Shown: in pieces, positions 19,696 through 27,907 of the stretch
Layout of the letters: each line of letters starts with the position of its first letter
How positions within the stretch are numbered: position 1 is the stretch's first letter
NCBI GenBank assembly: GCA_964237235.1
Contig: CAXSGY010000030.1
Location: 1-64,000, forward strand
Origin: GCA-002050365 sp964237235
GTDB lineage: Bacteria; Acidobacteriota; Blastocatellia; Pyrinomonadales; Pyrinomonadaceae
Direction: 5' to 3'
Length of the DNA stretch: 64,000 bases
Translations under genes and position numbers: made by a program
The notes under the pieces: generated by a model
Told to the model about the DNA's origin: nothing
Databases searched by the model: none
The model's input: only the letters and a program-made list of their open reading frames with translations

Positions 19696-20868
19696 ATGAA
19701 TTTTAATCGAATTTGCTTGATAATTTTAGACAGCGCGGGCATCGGGGCGATGCCCGACGCGGCGGATTGGGGCGACTTGGGCGCGGACACGATTGGCAAT
19801 ATTTTGAAAACGCGCCGGGTTAATTTGCCGAATCTGCAAAGTTTGGGCTTGGGAAATATCAAAGAATTAAGCGGCTTGTCCGCCGTCGAAAATCCGGTTG
19901 GGAATTACGGAAAATGCACTCTGAAATCGAACGGCAAAGACACGACGACCGGACATTGGGAAATTGCCGGAATCGTTTTGGAGAGGGCTTTTCCGACTTT
20001 TCCACAAGGTTTTCCACAGCGGATAATTGACGAATTCGTTGCCGAGTCGCACGTTCCGGGCGTGTTGGCGAACGTTCCGGCTTCGGGAACCGAAGTAATC
20101 AAAGAATTCGGCGCGGAACATATTCGCACGGGCAAACCGATTGTTTATACGTCCGCCGATTCGGTTTTTCAAATCGCGGCGCACGAGGAAATTATTCCCG
20201 TCGAAAGACTTTATGAAATCTGCGAAATTGCCAGAAAAATTCTCGACGGCGAAGATCAGGTCGGGCGCGTCATCGCGCGTCCGTTTTTGGGAACGAACGG
20301 CGACGATTTCAAGCGCACCGAAAACCGCCACGATTACGCCGTCGCGCCGCCGGATAATCTTCTGCCGCTTCTTCAAAACGCGAATCTCGATGTCGTCTGC
20401 GTCGGCAAAATCGCCTCGATTTACGATTCAATCGGCGTAACCGAAGAATTGACGGCGAAGAATAATGAACAGTCAATTAATCAAACAATCAAGGCTTTGA
20501 GCGCACCGACGAAGGGTTTGATTTTCTCGAATCTCGTTGATTTTGATATGCTTTACGGACACCGACGCGACGCGGAAGGCTATGCCAAAGCCCTTGAATA
20601 TTTCGACGCGCGTCTGCCGGAAATTTTCGCGGCTTTAAAGAACGACGATTTGTTAATTATCACCGCCGATCACGGCAACGATCCGACGCACAAAGGTTCC
20701 GACCACACGCGCGAATACACGCCTTTGCTCGTCTACGGAAAATCCGCCGGACAGGGCGCGAATCTCGGCACGCGCCAATCGCTTTCGGACATCGGGCAAA
20801 CTATCGCGGAAAATTTCGGTGTAAAATTGAAAAACGGCGCGAGTTTTCTGAGCGAAGTTTCACGCTGA
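19696..20868 (+). CDS. deoB: Phosphopentomutase
   Basis: Interconverts (deoxy)ribose-1-phosphate and -5-phosphate in nucleoside catabolism. The 390-residue length is normal. It belongs to the alkaline-phosphatase-like metalloenzymes: LIILDSAGIGAMPDAADWGDLGADT at the N terminus gives metal ligands, KDTTTGHWEIAG contains the phosphorylated Thr region, and NLVDFDMLYGHRRD and ITADHGNDPTHKGSDHTREY carry the remaining Asp/His ligands. The ATG directly follows a repeat element with no visible Shine-Dalgarno sequence. Confidence 0.96.
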   Translation: MNFNRICLIILDSAGIGAMPDAADWGDLGADTIGNILKTRRVNLPNLQSLGLGNIKELSGLSAVENPVGNYGKCTLKSNGKDTTTGHWEIAGIVLERAFPTFPQGFPQRIIDEFVAESHVPGVLANVPASGTEVIKEFGAEHIRTGKPIVYTSADSVFQIAAHEEIIPVERLYEICEIARKILDGEDQVGRVIARPFLGTNGDDFKRTENRHDYAVAPPDNLLPLLQNANLDVVCVGKIASIYDSIGVTEELTAKNNEQSINQTIKALSAPTKGLIFSNLVDFDMLYGHRRDAEGYAKALEYFDARLPEIFAALKNDDLLIITADHGNDPTHKGSDHTREYTPLLVYGKSAGQGANLGTRQSLSDIGQTIAENFGVKLKNGASFLSEVSR

Positions 20869-20985
20869 CTTTCGTTGAAATCTCTTAAAGGTTAAGAATT
20901 TCACTAAATCCATTCGATTGTTGCTTTTGTGGCGCATAGATTATAAATTAACAGAAGAAATCTTTTGAGGAGAAAACTATACTGA

Positions 20986-21192
20986 ATGGCAAAAGACGTT
21001 ATCAAAGTTGACGGCGAAGACAGAGTGGTGCGGGAAGACACGGCGAAATCGTATCGCGGAACGATTTGGGCTTTATTGAGCGTCGGCGCGTTCGTGGTAA
21101 TCGCGTTGATTATATTTATCGTATTTTTCCTGAAATCGGCGACCGACGGCACGCCGATTCAAACGCCGAGTCAAATCGAACAAAAAAAATAA
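20986..21192 (+). CDS. Small single-pass membrane protein, unknown function
   Basis: 68 residues with a charged N terminus, one hydrophobic helix (about 27-50, TIWALLSVGAFVVIALIIFIVFF) and a short polar Q/T-rich tail. TTGAGGAG lies upstream of the ATG. The gene sits between deoB and tsaD on the same strand. Similar small proteins are often annotated as hypothetical; no function can be inferred. Confidence 0.7.
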   Translation: MAKDVIKVDGEDRVVREDTAKSYRGTIWALLSVGAFVVIALIIFIVFFLKSATDGTPIQTPSQIEQKK

Positions 21193-21277
21193 TAAATTAG
21201 CCTTAAATCAATGATGTTTTCGGCGTTCTTAAATTTTTTTGAGAACGCTTTTTTGTTGAATATTTGAATTTTGAAGG

Positions 21278-22354
21278 ATGTTAATTTTAGGAATCGAAAG
21301 CTCTTGCGACGAAACGGCGGCGGCAATTGTGCGCGACGGCAAAGAAATTCTCTCGTCGGTGATTTCATCGCAAATCGAGATTCATCGTCCGTTCGGCGGC
21401 GTTGTGCCGGAAATCGCCGCGCGCGAGCATCTCGAAAAAATCTCGCCCATCGTCAAAGAATCGTTGAAAGAGGCGAACGTTGCGCTCGAAGACATTGACG
21501 CGGTTGCCGTGACGCAAGGTCCGGGACTCGTCGGCTCTCTGCTCGTCGGCGTGTGTTACGCCAAATCTCTGGCTTATGGTTTGGACATTCCTTTTATCGG
21601 CGTTAATCACATCGAAGGTCACGTCTTCTCGGTCATTTTTGAAAATCCGCCAATCGAGTTTCCGGCGTTCGCTTTGATTGTTTCGGGCGGACATACGAAC
21701 CTTTTCTACGTTCCCGAAGCCGGAAAATATAAGGTAATTTCGCGCACCCGAGACGACGCGGCGGGCGAAGCGTTCGATAAAGTCGCTAAAATGCTCGGAC
21801 TCGAATATCCGGGCGGACCGGTTATTGAAAGATTGGCGAAAGCGGGCGATGCGGCGAAAATCAAATTTCCAATCGCCAAAATCTCCGACGGCAAACCGGA
21901 TTTCAGCTTCAGCGGCTTGAAAACCGCCGTGGCGCGTTACCTGCGCGAAAACGATATTCAGCCGGTTCAAAAAGGCGCAGAATCGGCGCAGATAATCAAA
22001 GACATCGCGGCGTGCTTTCAGGCAACGGTCGTTAAATCCTTAATCGGCACGACCGAAAAATTAGCCGAACAATACGCGCCGAAAACTTTAATCGTCGCGG
22101 GCGGCGTGGCGTGCAACAACGCGCTGCGCGTCGCGGCTGAAAAAACAGGGCGAAAATTAAACTTGCCCGTTTATTTTCCTTCCGGACATCTCTCGACCGA
22201 CAACGCGGCGATGATCGCCGCCGCCGGTTATTTTCATCTCAAACGAGGCGAACAATCCGATTTACGTTTGACGGCGGACGTTTCGCTGCGGCTGCAAAAT
22301 TTTGAAAATGAAGACGCGCGCCTTAAACAGAAAAAGGTGCGCTACCGGCTCTAG
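21278..22354 (+). CDS. tsaD: tRNA N6-adenosine threonylcarbamoyltransferase
   Basis: TsaD completes t6A37 synthesis on ANN-decoding tRNAs together with TsaB/TsaE. The 358-residue protein starts MLILGIESSCDETAAA and has the HxxxH metal motif in GVNHIEGHVFS (about residues 109-119), the ALIVSGGHTNLF block, DDAAGEAFDKVAKMLGLEYPGGP and VAGGVACNNALR. It is a normal ASKHA-fold kinase relative. The partner genes are not in this window. Confidence 0.97.
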   Translation: MLILGIESSCDETAAAIVRDGKEILSSVISSQIEIHRPFGGVVPEIAAREHLEKISPIVKESLKEANVALEDIDAVAVTQGPGLVGSLLVGVCYAKSLAYGLDIPFIGVNHIEGHVFSVIFENPPIEFPAFALIVSGGHTNLFYVPEAGKYKVISRTRDDAAGEAFDKVAKMLGLEYPGGPVIERLAKAGDAAKIKFPIAKISDGKPDFSFSGLKTAVARYLRENDIQPVQKGAESAQIIKDIAACFQATVVKSLIGTTEKLAEQYAPKTLIVAGGVACNNALRVAAEKTGRKLNLPVYFPSGHLSTDNAAMIAAAGYFHLKRGEQSDLRLTADVSLRLQNFENEDARLKQKKVRYRL

Positions 22355-22542
22355 AAAATTTTTGGCTTGCTTTTTGGCAGCGCGAAGTTTTAAGATTGTT
22401 TTACATTCCCGTATTCCCGAAACGAGAAAAAATTTTGAAGTTTTTAAGAAATAGCCGCAGTTCGTCGCTCGACTTTGACGCTTGCGAATGCATCTAAAAA
22501 GAAAAACCCCGAAGAAGAGAATAATTGTTTTGGAGAAATTTT

Positions 22543-24567
22543 ATGAAAAAAATAATGTTTTGGCTCAGTTTTACTTTGATCGGTTTGACGAGCGCGGTCG
22601 CGTTGGCGCAAACCGCGCCCGCGCCTTACACGATGCGGCTGCAACCGTTTTTGACGGGTTTGACACGCCCGGTTTTGATCAGAAACGCGGGCGACGGCAG
22701 CAAGCGTTTGTTTATCGTCCAACAAACGGGCATCGTTAAAGTTCTGCAGCCCGGCTCGGTTACCCCGACAAATTTTATCGATCTCAGTTCGAAAATTTTC
22801 GTCCCGACTTCCGCCGGCGACGAACGCGGGCTGCTCGGTTTGACGTTTCACCCGCAGTTTGCGACGAACGGAAAATTTTATGTCGATTACACGCGCGCGG
22901 GCGATTTTGCGACGCAAATCGTCGAATATAAAACGACGACCGGCACGGGCAGCTCCAATTCGGGCGACATCACGCAGGAAAGAGTTTTGCTGACGATTCC
23001 GCAGCCGTTCGCCAACCATAACGGCGGAATGATCGAATTCGGTCCCGACGGTTATTTGTATATCGGAATGGGCGACGGCGGCTCGTCGAATGATCCGGGC
23101 GCGCGCGCGCAAAACCGCGCCCAGCTGCTCGGCAAAATACTCCGCATTGACGTTAATGTTCCGACAAATTCGAGCGTTCCGTATGCGATTCCGGCGAGCA
23201 ATCCGTTTATCGGCGCGAATACGACCAGATGCGACGGCGGCAGCACGACGGACGGCAATACCTGTCAGGAAATCTGGGCAATCGGCGTGCGAAATCCGTT
23301 TCGCTGGTCGTTCGACCGCGGCGGCACGCATCAGCTTTGGGCGGCGGATGTCGGTCAGGACGCGATTGAAGAAGTTGACAATATCACCGGCGGCGCAAAT
23401 TACGGCTGGCGCGTGTATGAAGGAAATTCCTGCACGAACAACGACCCTTCGCTCTGCACGGCAAGCAATTACACGCCGCCGATTTTTCAATACACGCACG
23501 CGGGCGGACGCTGTTCGATTACCGGCGGCTACGTTTACCGCGGAACGCAGGGCAGCCTGCCGACCGGCGCGTATATTTACGGCGATTACTGCACCGGCGA
23601 AATTTTGATGTGGCAGAACAATCAGCAAACCGTTTTGCAGGACACGCCGCGCTTCATTTATTCGTTCGGCGAAGACGAAGACGGCGAGCTTTACGTTTGT
23701 TATTCAAACGGGCAGATTGACCGAATATCGAGAGCCAAAGCTTCGGCAGATTTCGACGGCGAACTGAAAACCGATTTCACGGTTTTTCGCCCGTCAAGCG
23801 GCACTTGGTATAGCCTGAGCAATTCCGGCGGCGCATTCCGCGGGCAGCAGTTCGGCGCGACGGGCGACGTTCCCGTGCCGGAAGATTACGACGGCGACAA
23901 CATCACCGACTTCGCCGTGTTTCGTCCTTCAAACGGCACCTGGTATTATCTGCGGAGCTCGACCGGCACGTTTACGGGCGTGCAGTTCGGCACGAACGGC
24001 GATGTTCCGGCGCAGGGCGATTTTGACGGCGACGGCAAAGCCGATTTCGTCGTCTTTCGTCCGTCGAACGGCGGCTGGTATCGCCTGAACAGCAGCAACG
24101 GCGCGTTCGTCAGCGTTCAATTCGGCGCGAACGGCGACATCCCGACCGAAGGCGATTACGACGGCGACGGCAAATATGACGTTTGCGTTTTCCGTCCGTC
24201 AACCGGTTCCTGGTATCGTTTGAACAGCAGCAACGGCGCATTCGTCGGCGTGCAGTTCGGCGCAAACGGCGACGTTCCGGCGCAGGGCGATTTTGACGGC
24301 GACGGGCGCACCGACCAAGCCGTCTATCGCGGCGGCAACTGGTTTGTCTTAAACAGCTCAAACGGCGCGTTTCAGGCGACGCAGTTCGGCATCGCTTCGG
24401 ACACGCCGGTCGTCGGCGATTACGACGGCGACGGCAAAGACGACATCGCCGTGTTCCGCCCGTCGAACGGCACCTGGTATTACCTGAACAGCAGCAACGG
24501 CACGAACGGCGGCGTTCAATTCGGACAAAACGGCGATTTGCCCGCGCCGAATTACGACACGCCGTAG
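22543..24567 (+). CDS. Secreted PQQ-type sugar dehydrogenase-like protein with six-repeat module
   Basis: 674 residues from ATG 22543 (GGAG 8 bases before). A TTG at 22525 is open but less likely. It has a signal peptide (about 1-24). The glucose/sorbosone-dehydrogenase-like six-blade propeller (about 30-400) contains ERGLLGLTFHPQFATNGKFYV, NHNGGMIEFGPDGYLYIGMGDGG, IWAIGVRNPFRWSFD and DVGQDAIEEVD. Six VCBS-like repeats follow (about 405-674), each of the form DFDGDGKADFVVFRPSNGGWY. Expected substrates are sugars with PQQ as cofactor, in the periplasm or outside; the exact substrate is unknown. Repeats are nearly identical at DNA level, so copy number could vary. Confidence 0.85.
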   Translation: MKKIMFWLSFTLIGLTSAVALAQTAPAPYTMRLQPFLTGLTRPVLIRNAGDGSKRLFIVQQTGIVKVLQPGSVTPTNFIDLSSKIFVPTSAGDERGLLGLTFHPQFATNGKFYVDYTRAGDFATQIVEYKTTTGTGSSNSGDITQERVLLTIPQPFANHNGGMIEFGPDGYLYIGMGDGGSSNDPGARAQNRAQLLGKILRIDVNVPTNSSVPYAIPASNPFIGANTTRCDGGSTTDGNTCQEIWAIGVRNPFRWSFDRGGTHQLWAADVGQDAIEEVDNITGGANYGWRVYEGNSCTNNDPSLCTASNYTPPIFQYTHAGGRCSITGGYVYRGTQGSLPTGAYIYGDYCTGEILMWQNNQQTVLQDTPRFIYSFGEDEDGELYVCYSNGQIDRISRAKASADFDGELKTDFTVFRPSSGTWYSLSNSGGAFRGQQFGATGDVPVPEDYDGDNITDFAVFRPSNGTWYYLRSSTGTFTGVQFGTNGDVPAQGDFDGDGKADFVVFRPSNGGWYRLNSSNGAFVSVQFGANGDIPTEGDYDGDGKYDVCVFRPSTGSWYRLNSSNGAFVGVQFGANGDVPAQGDFDGDGRTDQAVYRGGNWFVLNSSNGAFQATQFGIASDTPVVGDYDGDGKDDIAVFRPSNGTWYYLNSSNGTNGGVQFGQNGDLPAPNYDTP

Positions 24568-24589
24568 GAAAAGTCGGGTAAATTAATAG

Positions 24590-24628
24590 AAAAAAGGTGA
24601 AGCGATGAAACTTGCTTCACCTTTTTTT
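24590..24628 (+). terminator. Terminator after the dehydrogenase-like gene
   Basis: AAAAAAGGTGAAGC pairs with GCTTCACCTTTTTT around a 10-base loop and ends in a T-run. The ATG at 24605 lies inside this hairpin, so it is not the start of the next gene. Confidence 0.85.
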
Positions 24629-24679
24629 CGTTTGACGCATCGAACGTTTGCTGAAACTCGTTTCGAGAGGAAATTTGAA

Positions 24680-25351
24680 ATGAAATTTGCCCGTAAAATT
24701 ACTTTTTCGCTTGCTTTGTTTTTTGTTTTTGCCAGTCTGTCCTGCGAATCGAATTTGCAGACCATCGCGCAGACCAAAGAAAATCTTTTTTCGACAGCTG
24801 ACGAAAAGCCGAAGGTGGTCGAAGTCGCGTCCGCCGACGTTAAAAAGCTGCTCGAAAGCGCAGTCGAGCAGACGACTTTAACAAAAAATTACGACCCGAA
24901 TTACGTCGTCATCGCCTATCCGCTGGGCGACGTTCCCGTCGAAACCGGCGTATGTTCGGATGTCGTCGTCCGCGCCTTTCGCAAAGCGGGCATTGATCTG
25001 CAAAAGGAAGTTCACGAAGATATGGCGCAAAACTTTACCGCCTATCCGAAGAAATGGAGCTTAAAATCGCCCGACACAAACATAGACCACCGCCGCGTTC
25101 CGAATCTGCAAACCTTTTTCACGCGCCGGGGAAAGTCTCTGCCGATTACGAACACGAGCGCGGATTACAAACCCGGCGATGTCGTCGCGTGGGATTTGGA
25201 CGGCAAAGGAATGACGCACATCGGGCTGGTTTCAAATTTCTACAACGAACGAACGAAACGCTTTTTAATCATCCACAACATCGGCGGCGGCACACAATCG
25301 GAAGATAAAGTTTTCGACTGGAAAATCATCGGACATTACCGCTATTTTTAA
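24680..25351 (+). CDS. DUF1287 family lipoprotein-like secreted protein
   Basis: 223 residues from ATG 24680 with GAGAGG 9 bases upstream. The signal sequence ends in a lipobox-like LSCES (Cys about residue 22). The DUF1287 signatures are ETGVCSDVVVRAFRKAGIDLQ (about 98-118), VHEDM and GDVVAWDLDGKGMTHIGLVS, with a late IIHNIGGG. The pattern of one Cys and later His residues resembles NlpC/P60-type amidases, so a role in cell-wall hydrolysis is plausible but unproven. The neighbour downstream also looks envelope-related. Confidence 0.82.
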   Translation: MKFARKITFSLALFFVFASLSCESNLQTIAQTKENLFSTADEKPKVVEVASADVKKLLESAVEQTTLTKNYDPNYVVIAYPLGDVPVETGVCSDVVVRAFRKAGIDLQKEVHEDMAQNFTAYPKKWSLKSPDTNIDHRRVPNLQTFFTRRGKSLPITNTSADYKPGDVVAWDLDGKGMTHIGLVSNFYNERTKRFLIIHNIGGGTQSEDKVFDWKIIGHYRYF

Positions 25352-25443
25352 TCGGAAAACCGTGTCGATTGCAAACATGAAAATTTAATTATAATATCTT
25401 CCAACCCCATAACTTCTGATTTTTCACGTAAGGAGATTCTTAT

Positions 25444-25515
25444 ATGAGTTTGGGATTGTTCTCTACAACACATTTAAATTTAAATCTTCATTTTCAGACT
25501 GCGCGGGAGATATGA
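25444..25515 (+). CDS. Possible small upstream ORF, coupled to next gene
   Basis: 23 codons (MSLGLFSTTHLNLNLHFQTAREI). The ATG has an excellent AAGGAG site 8 bases upstream, better than that of the next gene, and its stop overlaps the next ATG as ATGA. It could be a leader peptide that couples translation, or the true N terminus of the next protein with a frameshift between them. Confidence 0.4.
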   Translation: MSLGLFSTTHLNLNLHFQTAREI

Positions 25516-26174
25516 ATATCTTTCCTGCCGTCGAACAAATATTTCAGGAAAATCAAACCCAGGTTGAAACTAATCCCGAATGGCGCAATGTTCTGGCGAT
25601 TCGCAAATTTACTCCGGCGACGAACGATAATCCGCTCGGCGTTTTTGACGATCTGATAATAGTTACCCGGTCAACCGATAAAGGCGCGACGTTGACGTGG
25701 GATTTTTTTGATGCCAACACAGACCCTTCGTATCAGTATTCAGCGGAAGGAACTCCAACATATCGCCCGCACGCCAAAAACAAAGGCGGCGAGGGATTCG
25801 ATGCCGACGGCGACGGGAAAAATGATCTCGGAATGTTGCCGACCGGAATTTATAAATATAAGGCTTATACAGAAACTCACAAAATTCTCGGCAATGTCTT
25901 TAAGCCGCTCAAAGCCCTGCGCGTATATTGTGATATGAACAGAAACGGATATTTTACAAAAGAAGACGAAGATTTAATAAAATATCCCGACCGGATGTTT
26001 GAAGGCGGAACAATGTATATTCATCGCGGTTACAAGACCGGACAACCCGTAAATACTTGGTCGGCAGGTTGTCAAACTATGAAATTTGAAGATTTTGAAA
26101 GATTTAGAAAGAATATAGCGGTCGGCAAAGCGAACAGTCAAACGGAATTTACATATCTTTTGATAGAAATTTAA
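25512..26174 (+). CDS. Unknown protein with L,D-transpeptidase-like H...SxGC motif
   Basis: 220 residues without a signal peptide in this reading. The C-terminal part has MYIHRGYKTGQPVNTWSAGCQTM (about residues 171-193), which resembles the catalytic H-x-G...S-x-G-C pattern of YkuD L,D-transpeptidases. A Ca-loop-like FDADGDGKNDLG occurs at about residue 98. No family was firmly recognised. The gene lies between a DUF1287 protein and a lipoprotein and is AT-rich compared with the housekeeping genes nearby. Its start overlaps the stop of a small ORF with a strong ribosome-binding site. Confidence 0.65.
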   Translation: MNIFPAVEQIFQENQTQVETNPEWRNVLAIRKFTPATNDNPLGVFDDLIIVTRSTDKGATLTWDFFDANTDPSYQYSAEGTPTYRPHAKNKGGEGFDADGDGKNDLGMLPTGIYKYKAYTETHKILGNVFKPLKALRVYCDMNRNGYFTKEDEDLIKYPDRMFEGGTMYIHRGYKTGQPVNTWSAGCQTMKFEDFERFRKNIAVGKANSQTEFTYLLIEI

Positions 26175-26217
26175 TCGAAACGACGATTTTATCAATTTCA
26201 AAAACAGGAAAGTTAAA

Positions 26218-26883
26218 ATGTATAAAATACTATTCGTCGGTTTATTTGCCCTAGCTGTTTCAAACTGCTCAACGATTAAAAGTCAGGACGGTAAAGATAA
26301 TTCTATAGCAAATTCGCAACAATCAAATTCCGGCAGTGCGAACACTCCGCTGAATAAAACTTCTTTGCCGACAAACGACCACGCGGCGATTGATGAAAAA
26401 GATTTCACGATAACGAAATTCGCCGAAAGCGCGATGAAAAAAACGACGCTCGATAAACTGCCGCCGGAAATTATTAAGTTCATTCTTGATAATGAATCTT
26501 CTGGAAACAAAAGATTACCCGCGAAAATTAATGTTTCGATTCAAGAGAGAGATTTTAATCAAGACGGACATCCCGAGAAAATAATTTATTACCGGCAATA
26601 TAGTAATGATGAAGGCGTGCCGCTTTTGCTGATCTTCAAAAATGTTAATGATAAATGGGATAAAGTTATTTTTCAGGCGGAAGGCGCGCCCGACGTTGAC
26701 ATTCCCGAAATCGAATTTCTCACGAAACCCGATACAAAAGATTTCGACCTGATCAAAGAAACGCTTCCGACGGGTGGCGGCTCGGAAGTTATTTATTTGC
26801 AGATGACGGATGACGAATATAAAACCGTCGAATGCCGGAAAATAACGTCCGCCGAAAATAAAATCGTTCCCTGCGAATTTTAG
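26218..26883 (+). CDS. Putative lipoprotein, paralogue of the 29.5-kb gene
   Basis: 221 residues. The signal peptide has a lipobox-like AVSNC (Cys about 17). A low-complexity Ser/Asn region follows. The folded part has LPPEIIKFILDN, RDFNQDGHPEKIIYY (an EF-hand-like D-x-N-x-D-G loop) and ends with VECRKITSAENKIVPCEF. The same landmarks, including the terminal KIVPCE, occur in the protein at 29543-30223. AGGAAAG precedes the ATG. The function is unknown; probably attached to the envelope. Confidence 0.75.
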   Translation: MYKILFVGLFALAVSNCSTIKSQDGKDNSIANSQQSNSGSANTPLNKTSLPTNDHAAIDEKDFTITKFAESAMKKTTLDKLPPEIIKFILDNESSGNKRLPAKINVSIQERDFNQDGHPEKIIYYRQYSNDEGVPLLLIFKNVNDKWDKVIFQAEGAPDVDIPEIEFLTKPDTKDFDLIKETLPTGGGSEVIYLQMTDDEYKTVECRKITSAENKIVPCEF

Positions 26884-26915
26884 GCTTCGACGCTCGGCGC
26901 GCTTTCGTCGAAAAA

Positions 26916-27887
26916 TTAATTTTTCACGCTCTCGCCCGAAACTTTCTTTTGGCGGCAAAATTCGCTGACGAGTTCGACGAAGCGTGCGGGCTTTTCTTCC
27001 TGCGGCAGATGCCCGCAATCCTTCAAAACGACGAGCCGCGAATTGAGCATCGCGTCATAGAGACATTCGCCGTTTTTAAGCGGAATTGTCGAATCGTTTT
27101 CACCCCAAATCAGCAGCGTCGGCTGGTTGATTAAATGCGCGTCTTTCTGGATGCGGTTCGCGTCCCAATTTCTGGCGGTCGCCAGAACCGAATGATGCGC
27201 GTCTCTGGCTTTGAGCGGGCGCATTACCGAGGCGATTCGTTCGTCGTCAATCAAATGATGACTCGCCGGCGCGAGCGATTCTTTCATTCGGGTTTTTGAA
27301 AGGCGTTTGGAATCGAGAACGAACGGCGCGAGCAATTCGCCGAGAAACGGAATCGAAGCGATTTTCAACAGTGGATTTTCCAGAACTTCATCGTTACAAA
27401 CCGCGCCGACCAGCACTAATTTTTCGACTCTTTCGGGCGAATCGAGCGCGAGCGTCGAGGCGACCGCGCCGCCGTAGGAGCTGCCGACGATTACGGCGCG
27501 TCCGATGCCGAGACGATTCATCAAACGCTCGACGACGCGCGCCTGCGCGGCAATCGTATATTCAAACCACGCGGGTTTGTCCGAATAACCGAAACCGGGC
27601 AAATCCGGCGCGACGACGTGAAAATTTTCCGCTGCCAGCATTGGAGCAACCGTTTTCCAAACATAGGTCGAAGCCGTGTAGCCGTGAATCAAAACGAGCG
27701 TCGGATGCGCCGCGTCGCCGAATTCCTGATAATGCACGGTCGCGCCGTCAACTTCGATGAAATGCGAGTTTTCGGCGTGATGAATTTCATTGTTCCATTC
27801 GGCGGAACGCGCCCGCGTCAACATCTTTAGGGCGACGATGCCACCAATCGCGCCGCCGATGCCGAGTGCCAGATTTCTTTTTTTCAT
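26916..27887 (-). CDS. Alpha/beta hydrolase, membrane-anchored or secreted
   Basis: 323 residues. A short N-terminal hydrophobic segment (LALGIGGAIGGIVALKML) suggests an anchor. The fold is visible: LVLIHGYTAST oxyanion region (about residues 65-75), nucleophile elbow GSSYGG (about 136-141), the acid in LLIWGENDSTIP (about 256-267) and the catalytic His in LKDCGHLPQEE. Substrate not predictable; relatives include esterases and C-C bond hydrolases. GGAG lies upstream of the ATG. Confidence 0.85.
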   Translation of the reverse strand: MKKRNLALGIGGAIGGIVALKMLTRARSAEWNNEIHHAENSHFIEVDGATVHYQEFGDAAHPTLVLIHGYTASTYVWKTVAPMLAAENFHVVAPDLPGFGYSDKPAWFEYTIAAQARVVERLMNRLGIGRAVIVGSSYGGAVASTLALDSPERVEKLVLVGAVCNDEVLENPLLKIASIPFLGELLAPFVLDSKRLSKTRMKESLAPASHHLIDDERIASVMRPLKARDAHHSVLATARNWDANRIQKDAHLINQPTLLIWGENDSTIPLKNGECLYDAMLNSRLVVLKDCGHLPQEEKPARFVELVSEFCRQKKVSGESVKN

Positions 27888-27907
27888 AAAATTTCTCCGC
27901 TTCGATT

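Noticed and set aside
22444..23628. 394-codon open frame on the minus strand
   Set aside because: It lies wholly opposite the PQQ-sugar-dehydrogenase-like gene, is Arg-rich with no family features, and is an expected shadow of GC-biased codons.
24605..24679. Longer N terminus for the DUF1287 protein from ATG 24605
   Set aside because: The ATG is inside a strong terminator hairpin; ATG 24680 has a good ribosome-binding site followed by a signal peptide.
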